A model generated the notes under the pieces. It saw only the letters and a program-made list of their open reading frames with translations, ran no database searches and was not told the DNA's origin. Below are positions 8,167-20,233 of a stretch of 64,000 nucleotides of DNA, piece by piece. Within the stretch, counting starts at the first letter, position 1, and each line of letters starts with the position of its first letter. Origin of the DNA: Klebsiella ornithinolytica NBRC 105727 = ATCC 31898. GTDB lineage: Bacteria; Pseudomonadota; Gammaproteobacteria; Enterobacterales; Enterobacteriaceae. A program made the position numbers and the translations under genes. The DNA lies in contig NZ_BCYR01000018.1 of the NCBI RefSeq assembly GCF_001598295.1, positions 1 to 64,000 of the forward strand, in the 5' to 3' direction.

Positions 8167-8445
8167 GGGGGTCTCCTGCGGGCAAAACATCGAAAACACC
8201 TATTATGACAGAAAAGCGCTGGCGGCTATATGCCACCACGGTACAGGGTTTACACCGCACTCCGCGCTTTCTATATTCAAAAATTGTATAGGACAGTCAG
8301 CACGATAATGATATTTATACACAAAATCATCCTGAATACAGCGGGGCAGCAGGGGAATACACCTGGAAAAGAGCGGGTTATCCGTCGCCTGTCAGGAGCG
8401 GTTTGCAGGATGTATCAAGACACTTTATCGGTAAAGGATCGCTGA

Positions 8446-9387
8446 ATGGGCAAGGCGGTGATAGCAATTCATGGCGGGGCGGGGGCGATTACTCGTTCCG
8501 CCCTGACGCCGGAACGTGAACGACAATACGTGGCGGCGCTTTCAGCGATCGTCGATAGCGGGCAAAAAATGCTGGCGGCAGGTGCCAGCGCGCTGGATAC
8601 GGTGACGGAAGCGGTGCGGCTGCTTGAGGAGTGTCCGCTGTTTAACGCGGGTATCGGATCGGTCTTTACCCGCGATGCAACCCATGAACTGGATGCCTGC
8701 CTCATGGACGGCAACCGGCTGCAGGCCGGGGCGGTTGCCGGAGTAAAACATTTGCGTAATCCGGTGTTGGCCGCGCGTCTGGTGCTGGAACAAAGCCCGC
8801 ACGTGCTGCTGATTGGTGAAGGGGCGGAAGCCTTTGCCGTTTCTCATGGCATGGAACGGGTCGAGAACCATCTGTTTTCGACCACCGAGCGTTTACTCCA
8901 GCTACAACAGGCCCAGGCCGACGATGAAATCGTGCTCGATCATCGCCCCGCGCCGCTCGATGAGCGCCATAAGATGGGGACCGTCGGGGCGGTAGCGCGG
9001 GATTTGGCCGGTAATCTGGCGGCGGCGACCTCGACCGGCGGCATGACCAATAAGCTCCCCGGGCGCGTCGGTGACAGCCCGTTACCGGGGGCCGGCTGCT
9101 ATGCCAATAACGCCAGCGTCGCGGTCTCCTGCACCGGAACCGGCGAAGTGTTTATGCGCACGCTCGCGGCCTACGATATTGCGGCGTTGATGGAGTATGG
9201 CAATCTCAGCCTGTATGAGGCCTGTGAGCGGGTGGTGATGGAAAAACTGCCGGCGCTCGGCGGCAGCGGCGGCCTGATTGCCATCGACAGAGAAGGCAAC
9301 GTGGTTCTGCCGTTTAACAGCGAAGGCATGTATCGGGCCTGGTGCTATGCCGGGGATACGCCGACGATTGGTATTTATCGGGAATAA
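8446..9387 (+). CDS. iaaA: IaaA, isoaspartyl peptidase / L-asparaginase (Ntn hydrolase)
   Basis: 313 residues. A plant-type asparaginase that splits beta-aspartyl dipeptides and, weakly, asparagine. It is made as a precursor that cleaves itself before Thr179 in [10 protein letters not shown]; Thr179 then acts as the nucleophile of the beta subunit. The substrate loop [18 protein letters not shown] follows. No signal peptide is seen. Eleven bases separate it from gsiA, so it is the first gene of iaaA-gsiABCD, as in E. coli, where the operon links peptide breakdown to glutathione uptake. AAAGGA lies 6 bp before the ATG. Confidence 0.95.
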   Translation: MGKAVIAIHGGAGAITRSALTPERERQYVAALSAIVDSGQKMLAAGASALDTVTEAVRLLEECPLFNAGIGSVFTRDATHELDACLMDGNRLQAGAVAGVKHLRNPVLAARLVLEQSPHVLLIGEGAEAFAVSHGMERVENHLFSTTERLLQLQQAQADDEIVLDHRPAPLDERHKMGTVGAVARDLAGNLAAATSTGGMTNKLPGRVGDSPLPGAGCYANNASVAVSCTGTGEVFMRTLAAYDIAALMEYGNLSLYEACERVVMEKLPALGGSGGLIAIDREGNVVLPFNSEGMYRAWCYAGDTPTIGIYRE

Positions 9388-9398
9388 GGGGAAGCAGG

Positions 9399-11255
<1,857 letters not shown>

Positions 11256-11292
11256 CAACGACACCAACAGTACAGCCTTTCAGGAGAACAAC

Positions 11293-12834
11293 ATGACACA
11301 ACGTGTATTACGCAAAGGGTTGCTGGCGCTGGTCGTCACGTCAGCGCTGGCGGCAGGCCCGGCTTTTGCCGCGAAAGATGTGGTCGTCGCGGTCGGCTCT
11401 AACTTCACGACCCTCGACCCGTATGATGCCAATGACACCCTGTCCCAGGCCGTCGCCAAATCGTTCTATCAAGGGCTGTTTGGTCTGGATAAAGAGATGA
11501 AGCTGCAAAATGTGCTGGCGGAGAGTTACACCATCTCGCCGGACGGACTGGTTTACACCATCAAACTCCATTCCGGGGTGAAGTTCCAGGATGGCACCGA
11601 CTTTAATGCCGAGGCGGTGAAGGCCAACCTCGATCGCGCCAGCAATCCTGATAATCATCTCAAGCGCTACAACCTGTATAAAAATATCGCCAGTACTGAA
11701 GCGCTCGATCCGACGACGGTAAAAATTACCCTGAAGCAGCCGTTCTCCGCGTTCATCAATATCCTGGCCCACCCGGCCACGGCGATGATCTCTCCGGCGG
11801 CGCTGAAAAAGTACGGCAAAGAGATCGGCTTCCATCCGGTGGGAACCGGGCCGTATAAGCTGGACACCTGGAATCAGACCGATTTCGTGAAGGTGACGAA
11901 GTTTACCGGCTACTGGCAGCCAGGCTTGCCGAAGCTCGACTCGATCACCTGGCGTCCGGTGGTGGATAACAACACTCGTGCGGCGATGCTGCAAACCGGC
12001 GAAGCGCAGTTCGCATTCCCCATCCCTTATGAACAGGCACCGCTGCTGGAAAAAAACAGCAAGCTGGAGCTGGTGGCCAGCCCGTCGATCATGCAGCGTT
12101 ACATCAGCATGAACGTGACGCAAAAACCGTTCGATAACCCGAAAGTACGTGAAGCGATCAACTACGCCATCAACCGCCAGGCGCTGGTCAAAGTGGCGTT
12201 CGCCGGCTATGCGACACCGGCCACCGGCGTCGTACCGCCGTCTATTGCCTATGCCGAAAGCTTTAAGCCGTGGCCGTACGATCCGGCGAAAGCCCGCGAG
12301 CTGCTGAAAGAGGCCGGTTTCCCTAACGGTTTCAGCACCACGCTGTGGTCATCGCATAACCACAGTACCGCGCAGAAAGTGCTGCAGTTCACCCAGCAGC
12401 AGCTGGCGCAGGTGGGCATTAAGGCCCAGCTGACGGCGATGGATGCCGGCCAGCGTGCGGCGGAAGTCGAGGGTAAAGGGCAGAAAGAGAGCGGAGTACG
12501 CATGTTCTACACCGGCTGGTCGGCTTCAACCGGCGAAGCTGACTGGGCGCTGTCGCCGCTGTTTGCTTCGCAAAACTGGCCGCCGACCCTGTTCAACACC
12601 GCGTTTTATGGCAATCCGCAGGTGGATAAAGATCTGACGGATGCGCTGAAAACCACCGATGTGAAGGAAAAAACGCGGCTCTATAAAGAGGCGCAGGAGA
12701 CTATCTGGAAAGAGTCCCCGTGGGTGCCGCTGGTGGTGGAAAAACTGGTCTCAGCGCACAGCAAAAATCTGACCGGTTTCTATATCCAGCCGGATACCGG
12801 GTTCAGCTTCGAGCAGGCGGATTTAAGCCAGTGA
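11293..12834 (+). CDS. gsiB: GsiB, periplasmic glutathione-binding protein
   Basis: 513 residues from ATG 11293, preceded by CAGGAG. An Sec signal peptide is visible (MTQRVLRKG, a hydrophobic core, then PAFA-A), with likely cleavage after about residue 27. It belongs to the SBP family 5 of dipeptide/nickel-binding proteins and captures glutathione for GsiACD. It lies 37 bp after gsiA. The 106-bp space after it, before gsiC, carries a strong palindrome; a stable hairpin at the 3' end of a binding-protein message commonly raises its level over the membrane subunits. Confidence 0.95.
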   Translation: MTQRVLRKGLLALVVTSALAAGPAFAAKDVVVAVGSNFTTLDPYDANDTLSQAVAKSFYQGLFGLDKEMKLQNVLAESYTISPDGLVYTIKLHSGVKFQDGTDFNAEAVKANLDRASNPDNHLKRYNLYKNIASTEALDPTTVKITLKQPFSAFINILAHPATAMISPAALKKYGKEIGFHPVGTGPYKLDTWNQTDFVKVTKFTGYWQPGLPKLDSITWRPVVDNNTRAAMLQTGEAQFAFPIPYEQAPLLEKNSKLELVASPSIMQRYISMNVTQKPFDNPKVREAINYAINRQALVKVAFAGYATPATGVVPPSIAYAESFKPWPYDPAKARELLKEAGFPNGFSTTLWSSHNHSTAQKVLQFTQQQLAQVGIKAQLTAMDAGQRAAEVEGKGQKESGVRMFYTGWSASTGEADWALSPLFASQNWPPTLFNTAFYGNPQVDKDLTDALKTTDVKEKTRLYKEAQETIWKESPWVPLVVEKLVSAHSKNLTGFYIQPDTGFSFEQADLSQ

Positions 12835-12850
12835 TGGAAGGGACTTTGAC

Positions 12851-12871
12851 CCTCTCCCGCAGCGGGAGAGG
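12851..12871. repeat. 21-bp palindrome inside the gsi operon
   Basis: CCTCTCCCGC-A-GCGGGAGAGG is a perfect 10-bp inverted repeat around one base, lying in the gsiB-gsiC spacer. CCTCTCCC/GGGAGAGG palindromes are a dispersed intergenic repeat type in enterobacteria. It is not followed by a T tract, so it is more likely an mRNA-stabilising or attenuating hairpin than a full terminator. Confidence 0.7.
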
Positions 12872-12940
12872 AAGGTGGCGCGAGGGGCTCTGCTCTTCAT
12901 TCGCGCCCGAGGGCGACAGGGATACCAGCAAGGGGGGACG

Positions 12941-13861
12941 ATGCTCAATTATGTGATTAAGCGTCTGCTGGGGCTGATTCCCACGCTGCTGATTGTGGCG
13001 GTGCTGGTATTCCTGTTCGTGCATATGTTGCCTGGCGATCCGGCGCGGCTGATTGCCGGACCTGAGGCCGACGCGCAGGTGGTGGCGATGGTGCGCCAGC
13101 AGCTGGGGCTCGACCAGCCGCTGCATGTCCAGTTCTGGCACTATATCACCAGCGTATTGCAGGGCGATTTCGGCACCTCGATGGCGTCACGCCGTCCGGT
13201 CAGCAGCGAAATAGCCAGCCGCTTTATGCCGACGTTGTGGCTGACTCTGGCCAGCATGAGCTGGGCGGTGATCTTCGGCATGGCGGCGGGCATTGTGGCG
13301 GCCGTGTGGCGCAATCGCTGGCCTGACCGCCTGGGGATGGCGCTGGCGGTGACCGGTATTTCGTTTCCGGCTTTTGCGCTCGGTATGCTGCTGATGCAGG
13401 TCTTCTCGGTGGAGCTGGGCTGGCTGCCGACGGTGGGCGCCGACAGCTGGCGGCACTATATTTTGCCTTCCCTGACGCTGGGGGCGGCGGTCGCGGCGGT
13501 GATGGCGCGTTTTACCCGCGCCTCTTTTGTCGATGTTCTGCATGAAGATTACATGCGCACGGCGCGCGCCAAAGGGGTCAGTGAGACCCGGGTGGTGCTG
13601 AAACACGGTCTGCGCAACGCCATGATCCCGGTGGTGACCATGATGGGACTACAGTTCGGTTTTTTGCTCGGTGGGTCGATCGTGGTCGAGAAGGTCTTTA
13701 ACTGGCCAGGTCTTGGACGGCTGCTGGTGGATTCGGTGGAGATGCGCGACTATCCGGTCATTCAGGCGGAAGTCCTCCTCTTTTCGCTGGAATTTATTCT
13801 TATCAATTTAGTGGTGGATGTTCTGTACGCCGCCATTAACCCGGCTATCAGGTACAAGTAA
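12941..13861 (+). CDS. gsiC: GsiC, glutathione ABC importer permease
   Basis: 306 residues from ATG 12941, which has AGGGGGG 4 bp upstream and matches E. coli GsiC in length. A DppB/OppB-type inner-membrane permease with about six membrane spans: an N-terminal span ([18 protein letters not shown]), a periplasmic loop, then a BPD_transp_1 core with the EAA-like loop [20 protein letters not shown] that contacts GsiA. It pairs with GsiD. Its TAA is one base from the GTG of gsiD, so translation is coupled. Confidence 0.95.
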   Translation: MLNYVIKRLLGLIPTLLIVAVLVFLFVHMLPGDPARLIAGPEADAQVVAMVRQQLGLDQPLHVQFWHYITSVLQGDFGTSMASRRPVSSEIASRFMPTLWLTLASMSWAVIFGMAAGIVAAVWRNRWPDRLGMALAVTGISFPAFALGMLLMQVFSVELGWLPTVGADSWRHYILPSLTLGAAVAAVMARFTRASFVDVLHEDYMRTARAKGVSETRVVLKHGLRNAMIPVVTMMGLQFGFLLGGSIVVEKVFNWPGLGRLLVDSVEMRDYPVIQAEVLLFSLEFILINLVVDVLYAAINPAIRYK

Positions 13862-13862
13862 G

Positions 13863-14774
13863 GTGCGATTGCTCAACTGGAGAAGACAGGCGGCTATTAA
13901 CGCCATGCCGGGAGTTAAGCCCGGACAAATACGCACGCCGTGGCGTGAGTTCTGGCGGCGATTTCGTCGTCAGCCGGTGGCGATGGGCGCCGGTGTATTT
14001 GTCCTGCTGCTGATTGCAGTTGCTCTCGCGGCGCCGTGGATAGCGCCGTTCGATGCGGAAAACTATTTTGATTACGACCGGCTCAACGACGGTCCGTCGA
14101 TGATGCACTGGTTCGGGGTGGATTCGCTCGGGCGCGATATCTTTAGCCGGGTGTTGGTGGGGGCGCAGATTTCGCTGGCCGCCGGCGTGCTGGCGGTGCT
14201 GATTGGCGCGGCGATCGGTACCGTGCTCGGTCTGCTGGCCGGGTATTATGAAGGCTGGTGGGATCGCATCATCATGCGCATCTGCGACGTGCTGTTCGCC
14301 TTCCCGGGGATCCTGCTGGCGATTGCCGTGGTAGCGGTGATGGGCAGCGGGATGTCGAACGTGATCATTGCGGTGGCGATCTTTTCGATCCCGGCATTTG
14401 CCCGCCTGGTGCGCGGTAACACCCTGGTGCTCAAGCAGCAGACCTTTATTGAATCGGCGCGCAGCATCGGCGCCAGCGATACGACGATTCTGTTCAGCCA
14501 TATTCTGCCCGGAACGGTCTCGTCAATTGTGGTCTATTTCACCATGCGTATCGGGGTATCGATTATCTCCGCTGCCAGCCTCTCTTTCCTGGGACTCGGG
14601 GCGCAGCCCCCGACCCCGGAATGGGGGGCAATGCTCAATGAAGCGCGGGCGGATATGGTGATGGCGCCGCACGTGGCGCTGTTCCCGGCGATTGCGATTT
14701 TCCTGACGGTGCTGGCGTTTAACCTGCTGGGGGACGGCCTGCGCGATGCGCTGGATCCGAAGATAAAGGGGTAG
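13863..14774 (+). CDS. gsiD: GsiD, glutathione ABC importer permease
   Basis: 303 residues from GTG 13863, which gives the [10 protein letters not shown] start matching E. coli GsiD (MRLFNWRRQA). A DppC/OppC-type permease with an N-terminal cytoplasmic tail, a first span after RRQPVAMG, and a BPD_transp_1 domain. The EAA-like loop is [20 protein letters not shown], and the conserved C-terminal segment [15 protein letters not shown] is present. It is the last gene of iaaA-gsiABCD and is followed by a REP pair. In E. coli the c-di-GMP genes yliE and yliF come next; they are absent here. Confidence 0.95.
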   Translation: MRLLNWRRQAAINAMPGVKPGQIRTPWREFWRRFRRQPVAMGAGVFVLLLIAVALAAPWIAPFDAENYFDYDRLNDGPSMMHWFGVDSLGRDIFSRVLVGAQISLAAGVLAVLIGAAIGTVLGLLAGYYEGWWDRIIMRICDVLFAFPGILLAIAVVAVMGSGMSNVIIAVAIFSIPAFARLVRGNTLVLKQQTFIESARSIGASDTTILFSHILPGTVSSIVVYFTMRIGVSIISAASLSFLGLGAQPPTPEWGAMLNEARADMVMAPHVALFPAIAIFLTVLAFNLLGDGLRDALDPKIKG

Positions 14775-14782
14775 GGGCTATT

Positions 14783-14876
14783 CCCCGGTGGCGCTGTCGC
14801 TAACCGGGGCTACGATTGGTGCGGATGAGTGCAGTTTTGTAGCCCGGATCAGGCGCGTTAGCGCCGCAATCCGGGG
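14783..14876. repeat. REP pair (BIME) between gsiD and rimO
   Basis: Two REP-like palindromes in opposite orientation between convergent genes: 14783-14813 (CCCCGGTGGCGC ... ACCGGGGCTAC) and 14839-14876 (GTAGCCCGGATCAGGCGC ... AATCCGGGG). They share the GTAGCCCGG end with the pair at 2589-2680. They probably act as 3'-end hairpins for gsiD and rimO. Confidence 0.75.
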
Positions 14877-14891
14877 ATAAGAGGCGCAGGA

Positions 14892-16217
14892 TTAAACCCG
14901 GCTGCCCCACAGGTCGTATTCGTCGGCATGTTCGACTTTCACACGGACGACGTCGCCAGGTTTGACCTTCGTTTCGCCGTTCAGGTAGACCGCACCGTCA
15001 ATTTCCGGGGCGTCGGCCATACTGCGGCCAATGGCGCCTTCTTCGTCCACTTCATCGATCAGCACCATGATCTCGCGGCCGACCTTCTCCTGCAGACGTT
15101 CGGCGGAGATCTGCTGCTGCAGCTGCATAAAGCGGTTCCAGCGCTCTTCTTTTACCTCTTCAGGCACCTGATCCGCCAGCTCATTAGCGGTCGCGCCTTC
15201 AACCGGGCTGTACTTAAAGCAGCCGACGCGGTCCAGGCGTGCCTCTTTCAGGAAGTCGAGCAGCATCTGGAAATCTTCTTCCGTTTCACCCGGGAAGCCG
15301 ACGATGAAGGTCGAACGCAGGGTCAGGTCAGGGCAGATTTCACGCCACTGCTTAATGCGTGCCAGCTGACGGTCGGCAGAACCCGGACGTTTCATCAGTT
15401 TCAGAATGCGCGGGCTGGCATGCTGCAGCGGGATATCCAGATACGGCAGAATTTTACCTTCCGCCATCAGCGGAATCACGTCATCGACGTGCGGGTACGG
15501 GTAGACGTAGTGCAGACGGACCCAGATACCCAGTTTCGCCAGCTCTTCGCACAGGCTGACCATGCTGGTTTTTACCGGCGCGCCGTCGTGGAAGCCGGTG
15601 CGATGCTTCACATCGACGCCGTAGGCGGAGGTATCCTGAGAGATAACCAGCAGCTCTTTGACGCCGGCATCGGCCAGGCGTTTGGCTTCGGACAGCACTT
15701 CACCAATCGGACGGCTGACAAGGTCGCCGCGCATCGACGGGATAATGCAGAAGGTGCAGCGATGGTTACAGCCTTCGGAAATTTTCAGGTAGGCGTAATG
15801 ACGCGGCGTGAGCTTCACGCCCTGTTCCGGCACCAGGCTCAGGAACGGGTTGTGTTTCGGCTTCGGCGTATAGTGATGGACATGCTCCAGAACCTGTTCA
15901 TAGCTGTGCGGCCCGGTTATCTCCAGCACTTTCGGATGCACTTCGCGAATCTGGTCTTCTTTCGCGCCCAGGCAGCCGGTCACAATAACTTTGCCATTTT
16001 CTTTTAACGCTTCGCCAATGGCTTCCAGAGACTCCTGAACGGCGCTGTCGATAAAGCCGCAGGTGTTGACGATAACCATATCGGCATTGTCGTAGGTGGG
16101 GACCACGTCATAACCTTCGGTACGCAGTTCGGTCAGGATGCGTTCTGAGTCCACGAGGTTTTTCGGGCAGCCCAGAGAGACAAAGCCGATCTTCGGCTGA
16201 TGCGTTACATTGCTCAT
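14892..16217 (-). CDS. rimO: RimO, ribosomal protein S12 methylthiotransferase
   Basis: 441 residues. It adds a methylthio group to the beta carbon of Asp88 (E. coli numbering) of ribosomal protein S12. The N-terminal MTTase domain carries cluster ligands Cys17 (LGCPKN), Cys53 (NTCGF) and Cys82 (TGCLG). The radical SAM core has CxxxCxxC at Cys150, Cys154 and Cys157 ([15 protein letters not shown]). A C-terminal TRAM domain ends in [14 protein letters not shown]. It is cytosolic, monocistronic, and transcribed convergently to gsiD. Confidence 0.96.
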   Translation of the reverse strand: MSNVTHQPKIGFVSLGCPKNLVDSERILTELRTEGYDVVPTYDNADMVIVNTCGFIDSAVQESLEAIGEALKENGKVIVTGCLGAKEDQIREVHPKVLEITGPHSYEQVLEHVHHYTPKPKHNPFLSLVPEQGVKLTPRHYAYLKISEGCNHRCTFCIIPSMRGDLVSRPIGEVLSEAKRLADAGVKELLVISQDTSAYGVDVKHRTGFHDGAPVKTSMVSLCEELAKLGIWVRLHYVYPYPHVDDVIPLMAEGKILPYLDIPLQHASPRILKLMKRPGSADRQLARIKQWREICPDLTLRSTFIVGFPGETEEDFQMLLDFLKEARLDRVGCFKYSPVEGATANELADQVPEEVKEERWNRFMQLQQQISAERLQEKVGREIMVLIDEVDEEGAIGRSMADAPEIDGAVYLNGETKVKPGDVVRVKVEHADEYDLWGSRV

Positions 16218-16309
16218 AGTTTAAAAAGTGTTCGATTATTGGAATGGTCAGGGCAGGAATTTTACAGATCTTTATGAAAAAGAGTATAGCCACGGTGTGA
16301 CAGATGATG

Positions 16310-16335
16310 AAAAAGCCCGGGAGATCCCCCCGGGC
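16310..16335 (-). terminator. Rho-independent terminator of the LacY-like permease gene
   Basis: On the minus strand a GCCCGGG...CCCGGGC hairpin (16315-16335) is followed by five T residues. It begins 11 bp past the permease stop codon. Confidence 0.8.
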
Positions 16336-16345
16336 GGATGGTTCG

Positions 16346-17587
16346 TTATGGCTGCGCGACGCCTCCTGCCGGTGCTGAACCTGGGGCGGTGGGTTCTCGC
16401 TTATCGCGTAGGGTGAAAATCGATATCAGGGTGAAGAGCCCGGCGATGCTGCCGAGAATATAATATGTATGCGCGAAGCCGATGGTGTCATACAGATAGC
16501 CGGCCAGCGGCGAGTAAATCGCCGTGGCGATGGAGGCCACAAACAGCACCAGCAAATAGACCGTTGATGACAACTTATGGTCGAAGTTGGCGGCGATGAA
16601 TTTAAATACTGATACCAGGATCAGTGGTTTTTCCAGCGCGTGCATCATTTTCACCGCGCCAATCCACACCGGACCAAGCGGGATGGCGGAACCCACGATA
16701 CGTACCGACATAATCAATCCGGCAATAATCAGCGCCCACTTGGCCCCGGTGCGGTTAACAAACCACGGCATCAGGCAGAGAAAGAGCGTTTCACCGCAGA
16801 CCTGGATGGAGGCCAGAATTCCGTACCAGCGGTTGCCTTCTTCCGGGGTCGGGAACTGCAATGAGAAGTACTGCGCAAACTGCTGATCGTAGGTGTCATA
16901 AATTTGCGTAACGAATAAGGTAAAGATCAGCAGCATCCAGAACTGCCCGTTTTTCGCCAGCTCCAGCGCATGGGAGACCTTCAGCGCGCTGGTTTTTTCC
17001 ATCTCGGCTTCGGTGAGTTCGATTTTAGTCAGCATGAAGCAGATGGCGGCAATCACAATGGCAATACTGGCCAGCCAGAAGGCCAGATTGGGGTTGCTGT
17101 CGATATATTTTCCCACGATCCACGCGGCGGCGGCCCAACCTAACGAGCCCCACATCCGCACCCGGCCATACTCAAAGCGATAGCGCCGAGAAATTTTGTC
17201 GATATACGAATCAATCACTCCGCAGCCGGAGTTAAAAATTATCCCCAGGTAGATACCGCCCAGTAAGGCGCCCAGCCAGAAGCTGTGGACCAGCAGCGGG
17301 GCATAGAGATAAATAAAGAACGGGCCGACCGGCAGCAGCATGGCCAGCAGGATCCAGATAAGCCGTTTTTTCAGACCAAATTTATCGGCAATAAAGCCAA
17401 AAAAAGGCTGCATCAACAGAGCAATGAAGGCGTTGACGGAGTACAGCAGGCCGGTTTTGGTGGCGCTGATGCCGAGATGCTGAGTTGTCCAGATGACAAA
17501 GAACGCCATGGTGGATGACCAGGCGAATAGATAGAGGAAATCGAAAAGACTCAACAAGATATAGTTTCTTTTGCCGGGCGTAATCAT
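16346..17587 (-). CDS. LacY-family oligosaccharide:H+ symporter (MFS)
   Basis: 413 residues with 12 predicted membrane spans. It aligns along its length with LacY/CscB/RafB-type permeases. Residues that bind sugar and proton in LacY are kept: Asp126 (Glu in LacY), Arg142 and Arg144 in GRVRMWG, Trp151, Glu266, Arg296 in IMSVRIVGS, and His316 and Glu319 in MMHALEKP. The intact proton relay (Arg, His, Glu) indicates an active proton symporter for a di- or trisaccharide; the sugar cannot be told from sequence. No glycosidase or regulator gene is adjacent, which is unusual for this family. A palindrome 68-85 bp upstream may be its operator. It is absent from this place in E. coli K-12. Confidence 0.88.
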   Translation of the reverse strand: MITPGKRNYILLSLFDFLYLFAWSSTMAFFVIWTTQHLGISATKTGLLYSVNAFIALLMQPFFGFIADKFGLKKRLIWILLAMLLPVGPFFIYLYAPLLVHSFWLGALLGGIYLGIIFNSGCGVIDSYIDKISRRYRFEYGRVRMWGSLGWAAAAWIVGKYIDSNPNLAFWLASIAIVIAAICFMLTKIELTEAEMEKTSALKVSHALELAKNGQFWMLLIFTLFVTQIYDTYDQQFAQYFSLQFPTPEEGNRWYGILASIQVCGETLFLCLMPWFVNRTGAKWALIIAGLIMSVRIVGSAIPLGPVWIGAVKMMHALEKPLILVSVFKFIAANFDHKLSSTVYLLVLFVASIATAIYSPLAGYLYDTIGFAHTYYILGSIAGLFTLISIFTLRDKREPTAPGSAPAGGVAQP

Positions 17588-17990
17588 TTCAGTTCCTTCA
17601 GGCGGATCGGAGTTAATGCTGCGGGCAATGGCCGCAGATTGTGTTTTTTATTAAATGTTATACGTATTACATTAATGGCGTTGATATGACACCCGCTGGA
17701 AATTTTGATCAATTGAAATGATGGTTATTTGTGATCTTATCGGCAAAAAAGAGTTATTTATTGATATTCACACCTTCATTACGATGGGGTGTTTTATGAG
17801 AGCGTATAACATTGATTGTGATTTTTTTCATGGGAGCCTGAAAGAGAGGGCGAGCGGATCGCAATTTTGAACATAAATGTAACATTGTAAATGATGTTAA
17901 TTAACCAGGAATTATTGACCTCGCGCATCATTTTGTACGAAAAATAGCCATATTCTGATAATGGTAATGGATGACAGAGGAGGAACCCTG
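17588..17990. other. Divergent control region between the permease gene and bssR
   Basis: 403 bp, AT-rich, with no credible gene. It contains an 18-bp palindrome at 17655-17672, a matching 10-bp half-site CGTATAACAT at 17803-17812, and a good TGTGA half of a CRP site near 17735 whose other half is poor. A GAGGAGG ribosome-binding site lies just before bssR. Confidence 0.5.
17655..17672. promoter_or_regulatory. Predicted operator of the LacY-like permease
   Basis: ATGTTATACGTATTACAT is palindromic at 16 of 18 positions, with a central CG as LacI-family operators usually have. One arm recurs as CGTATAACAT at 17803-17812, about 145 bp away. The binding regulator is not encoded nearby. Confidence 0.5.
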
Positions 17991-18374
17991 ATGAACGTTG
18001 ACAGACTGTATCGTAACCTTCTGAATAAGCTGATTAATGCCAATATTGATCTCGACGCTTATTTGCAGCTACGCAAAGCGAAGGGCTATATGTCAGTCAG
18101 CGAAAATGAGCATCTGCGTGATAACTTGTTCGAACTGTGTGGTGAAATGCGTAAGAACGGGCTGCAGTTGCAGCACGTTCTTGCACCGGAAGAAAAGGAC
18201 GCTCTCCGTCTTGCAGGTGGAGCCATCGCGTCTGCGGCGGTTTGCCTGATGAGCGGGCATCATGATTGCCCGTCGTATATTGCGGTTAACGTAGAGACGC
18301 TAGAACGCTGTCTGGCAGAGCTGACGATGAATATTCGTAAACTGAATAAACAGGCGCCAGTGACCCACGTCTGA
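17991..18374 (+). CDS. bssR: BssR (YliH), biofilm regulator
   Basis: 127 residues from ATG 17991, chosen for its GAGGAGG site 7 bp upstream and its match in length to E. coli BssR. A small cytosolic protein that affects biofilm formation, indole transport and AI-2 signalling in E. coli; it has no recognised domain. The most conserved segments are LRKAKGYMSVSE and AAVCLMSGHHDCP. It stands alone with its own hairpin terminator. The neighbouring E. coli c-di-GMP genes yliE/yliF are missing here, so its old partners are gone while it persists. Confidence 0.9.
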   Translation: MNVDRLYRNLLNKLINANIDLDAYLQLRKAKGYMSVSENEHLRDNLFELCGEMRKNGLQLQHVLAPEEKDALRLAGGAIASAAVCLMSGHHDCPSYIAVNVETLERCLAELTMNIRKLNKQAPVTHV

Positions 18375-18377
18375 ATT

Positions 18378-18400
18378 CAGGGGGAGGTCAGCTCCCCCTG
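18378..18400 (+). terminator. Hairpin after bssR
   Basis: CAGGGGGAG-GTCAG-CTCCCCCTG, a perfect 9-bp stem 4 bp after the bssR stop. The following CTTAATG is a poor T tract, so termination efficiency is uncertain. Confidence 0.6.
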
Positions 18401-18491
18401 CTTAATGTTATGTAAAAATCCCCTCCTGATGTTCCCCCGCTGGCTACCCTTAGCGCATTGCCGAAAATATTGCCGATGAAAGGAAAATGCC

Positions 18492-19604
18492 ATGCGCCAG
18501 GTCGCCATTTCGCTGATGCTCGCCACCCTGCTGTTTCCCGTCGTGACTCTCGCCGGGAAGGTGCGTGTTGAGGTTTTGCAAAATCAGCTCGCCCATCCGT
18601 GGGCGCTGGCCTTTCTCCCCGATGATCGGGGAATACTGATAACCCTGCGTTCCGGCGAACTGAAGCGCTGGCGGCAGGGGGAAGGTCTTTCGCCCGCGAT
18701 AACCGGCGTCCCACCGGTCTGGGCCAGCGGCCAGGGAGGATTGCTTGATGTGGCGCTGGCTCCGGATTTCGCCCACTCCCGCCGGGTCTGGCTGAGTTTT
18801 GCTGAAGTCGGCGATGACGGCAAAGCCGGTACCGCCGTAGGCTATGGCCGCCTGAGCGACAACCTTCAGCATCTGGAGCATTTTCAGGTTGTCTTCCGCC
18901 AGCAGCCGAAGCTCTCCACCGGCAACCATTTCGGTGGGCGCCTGGTGTTTGATGGGAAAGGGTATTTATTCATCGGCCTGGGCGAAAATAACCAACGCCC
19001 CACGGCCCAGGATCTGGATAAACTGCAGGGAAAAGTGGTGCGTCTGACCCAGGACGGCGAAGTGCCTGCCGATAATCCTTTTGTTCATCGCGCGGGGGCG
19101 AGACCGGAAATCTGGTCTTATGGCATCCGCAATCCGCAGGGAATGGCGATGAATCCCTGGAGCGATACGCTGTGGCTCAACGAACACGGGCCGCGCGGCG
19201 GTGACGAGATCAATATTCCGCAGAAGGGTAAGAACTACGGCTGGCCGCTGGCGACGCATGGCGTCAACTACAGCGGACTGGCGATCCCCGAAGCGCAGGG
19301 CACGGCGGTCGCCGGAACGGAAGCGCCGCTTTTCGTCTGGAAGCACTCTCCGGCGGTAAGCGGGATGGCTTTCTACGCAGCGTCGACCTTCCCACAGTGG
19401 CAGCATAAGCTGTTTATCGGGGCGCTGAAGGACCAGTCGCTGATTGTTCTGAAGGTGGATGGCGATAAGGTGCGCGAAGAGGCGCGTATTCTGGGCGAGC
19501 GCGGCAAGCGGATCCGCGATGTGCGCGTCGGACCCGACGGCTATCTGTATGTATTAACCGACGAGTCCAACGGTGAACTGCTGAAGGTCAGTCCGGCCGA
19601 CTAG
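18492..19604 (+). CDS. yliI: YliI (Asd), soluble PQQ-type aldose dehydrogenase
   Basis: 370 residues with a signal peptide (MRQVAISLMLATLLFPVVTLAG), so periplasmic. It belongs to the soluble glucose dehydrogenase-like six-bladed propeller family, which uses PQQ and calcium to oxidise aldose sugars to lactones. Family segments seen include a HPWALAFLPD start, SYGIRNPQGMA, NEHGPRGGDEIN (PQQ/calcium region) and GKNYGWPLATHG. E. coli makes no PQQ, but Klebsiella species often carry pqq genes, so the enzyme may have its cofactor here; pqq genes are not in this window. It ends 2 bp from the convergent gstB. Confidence 0.92.
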   Translation: MRQVAISLMLATLLFPVVTLAGKVRVEVLQNQLAHPWALAFLPDDRGILITLRSGELKRWRQGEGLSPAITGVPPVWASGQGGLLDVALAPDFAHSRRVWLSFAEVGDDGKAGTAVGYGRLSDNLQHLEHFQVVFRQQPKLSTGNHFGGRLVFDGKGYLFIGLGENNQRPTAQDLDKLQGKVVRLTQDGEVPADNPFVHRAGARPEIWSYGIRNPQGMAMNPWSDTLWLNEHGPRGGDEINIPQKGKNYGWPLATHGVNYSGLAIPEAQGTAVAGTEAPLFVWKHSPAVSGMAFYAASTFPQWQHKLFIGALKDQSLIVLKVDGDKVREEARILGERGKRIRDVRVGPDGYLYVLTDESNGELLKVSPAD

Positions 19605-19606
19605 CA

Positions 19607-20233
19607 TCAGGTGACCGGAATCATCACCACATCGCGCCACGCCTGGCGTTGGTTAAGCTGCTGGTACCAACGCTGCAGGTGCGGGCGCGGCTGCCAGCTT
19701 TCAACAATCGTCATCAGGTTATAAACGAACGGCGCCACGGCGATGTCGCCAAGGCCAAAGGCCTCTCCGGATAGCCAGGTGGAGGTCGCCAGCTCATCAT
19801 CAAGCATCGCGAAAAGCGCCTCACAGGCGGCAATACCGGCGGCGATGGCCGCCGGGTCGCGCTTATCCGCCGGCGTTCTGACCAGCCCCATTAACACCGG
19901 ACGATGGGCGGGAGAAAGCGAACCGTTTGCCCAGTCCATCCATTTGTCGCTCTGGGCGCGCTTGCGCGGCGTAGTGACCCATAAACGGTCCTGTCCATAC
20001 TCGGCGGCCAGATAGCGAATAATGGCATTCGATTCCCAAAGGACGAGATCATTGGCATCATCTTTCAGCAGCGGCACCAGGCCATTCGGGTTCATCGCCA
20101 GATACTCCGGGTCATGATTTAAGCCAAACTCCAGCCCTGCCATAATATGCTGATATGGAAGGCCCAGCTCCGCCAGCACCCAGCGTACTTTCTTCACATT
20201 CGTCGAGTTATTTCTGCCCCATAGCGTAATCAT
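19607..20233 (-). CDS. gstB: GstB (YliJ), glutathione S-transferase
   Basis: 208 residues. It has an N-terminal thioredoxin-like GSH-binding domain ([20 protein letters not shown], with the NxNxxKVRW start typical of this clade; ESNAIIRYL is the GSH gamma-Glu site) and an all-helical C-terminal domain. E. coli GstB conjugates glutathione to some halogenated substrates such as bromoacetate. It is cytosolic. It is convergent with yliI and divergent from dacC, with 256 bp between the two starts. Confidence 0.92.
   Translation of the reverse strand: MITLWGRNNSTNVKKVRWVLAELGLPYQHIMAGLEFGLNHDPEYLAMNPNGLVPLLKDDANDLVLWESNAIIRYLAAEYGQDRLWVTTPRKRAQSDKWMDWANGSLSPAHRPVLMGLVRTPADKRDPAAIAAGIAACEALFAMLDDELATSTWLSGEAFGLGDIAVAPFVYNLMTIVESWQPRPHLQRWYQQLNQRQAWRDVVMIPVT

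Noticed and set aside
12875-12940. Longer GsiC start
   Set aside because: The extra 22 codons come from the repeat region; ATG 12941 has a strong ribosome-binding site and matches the E. coli length.
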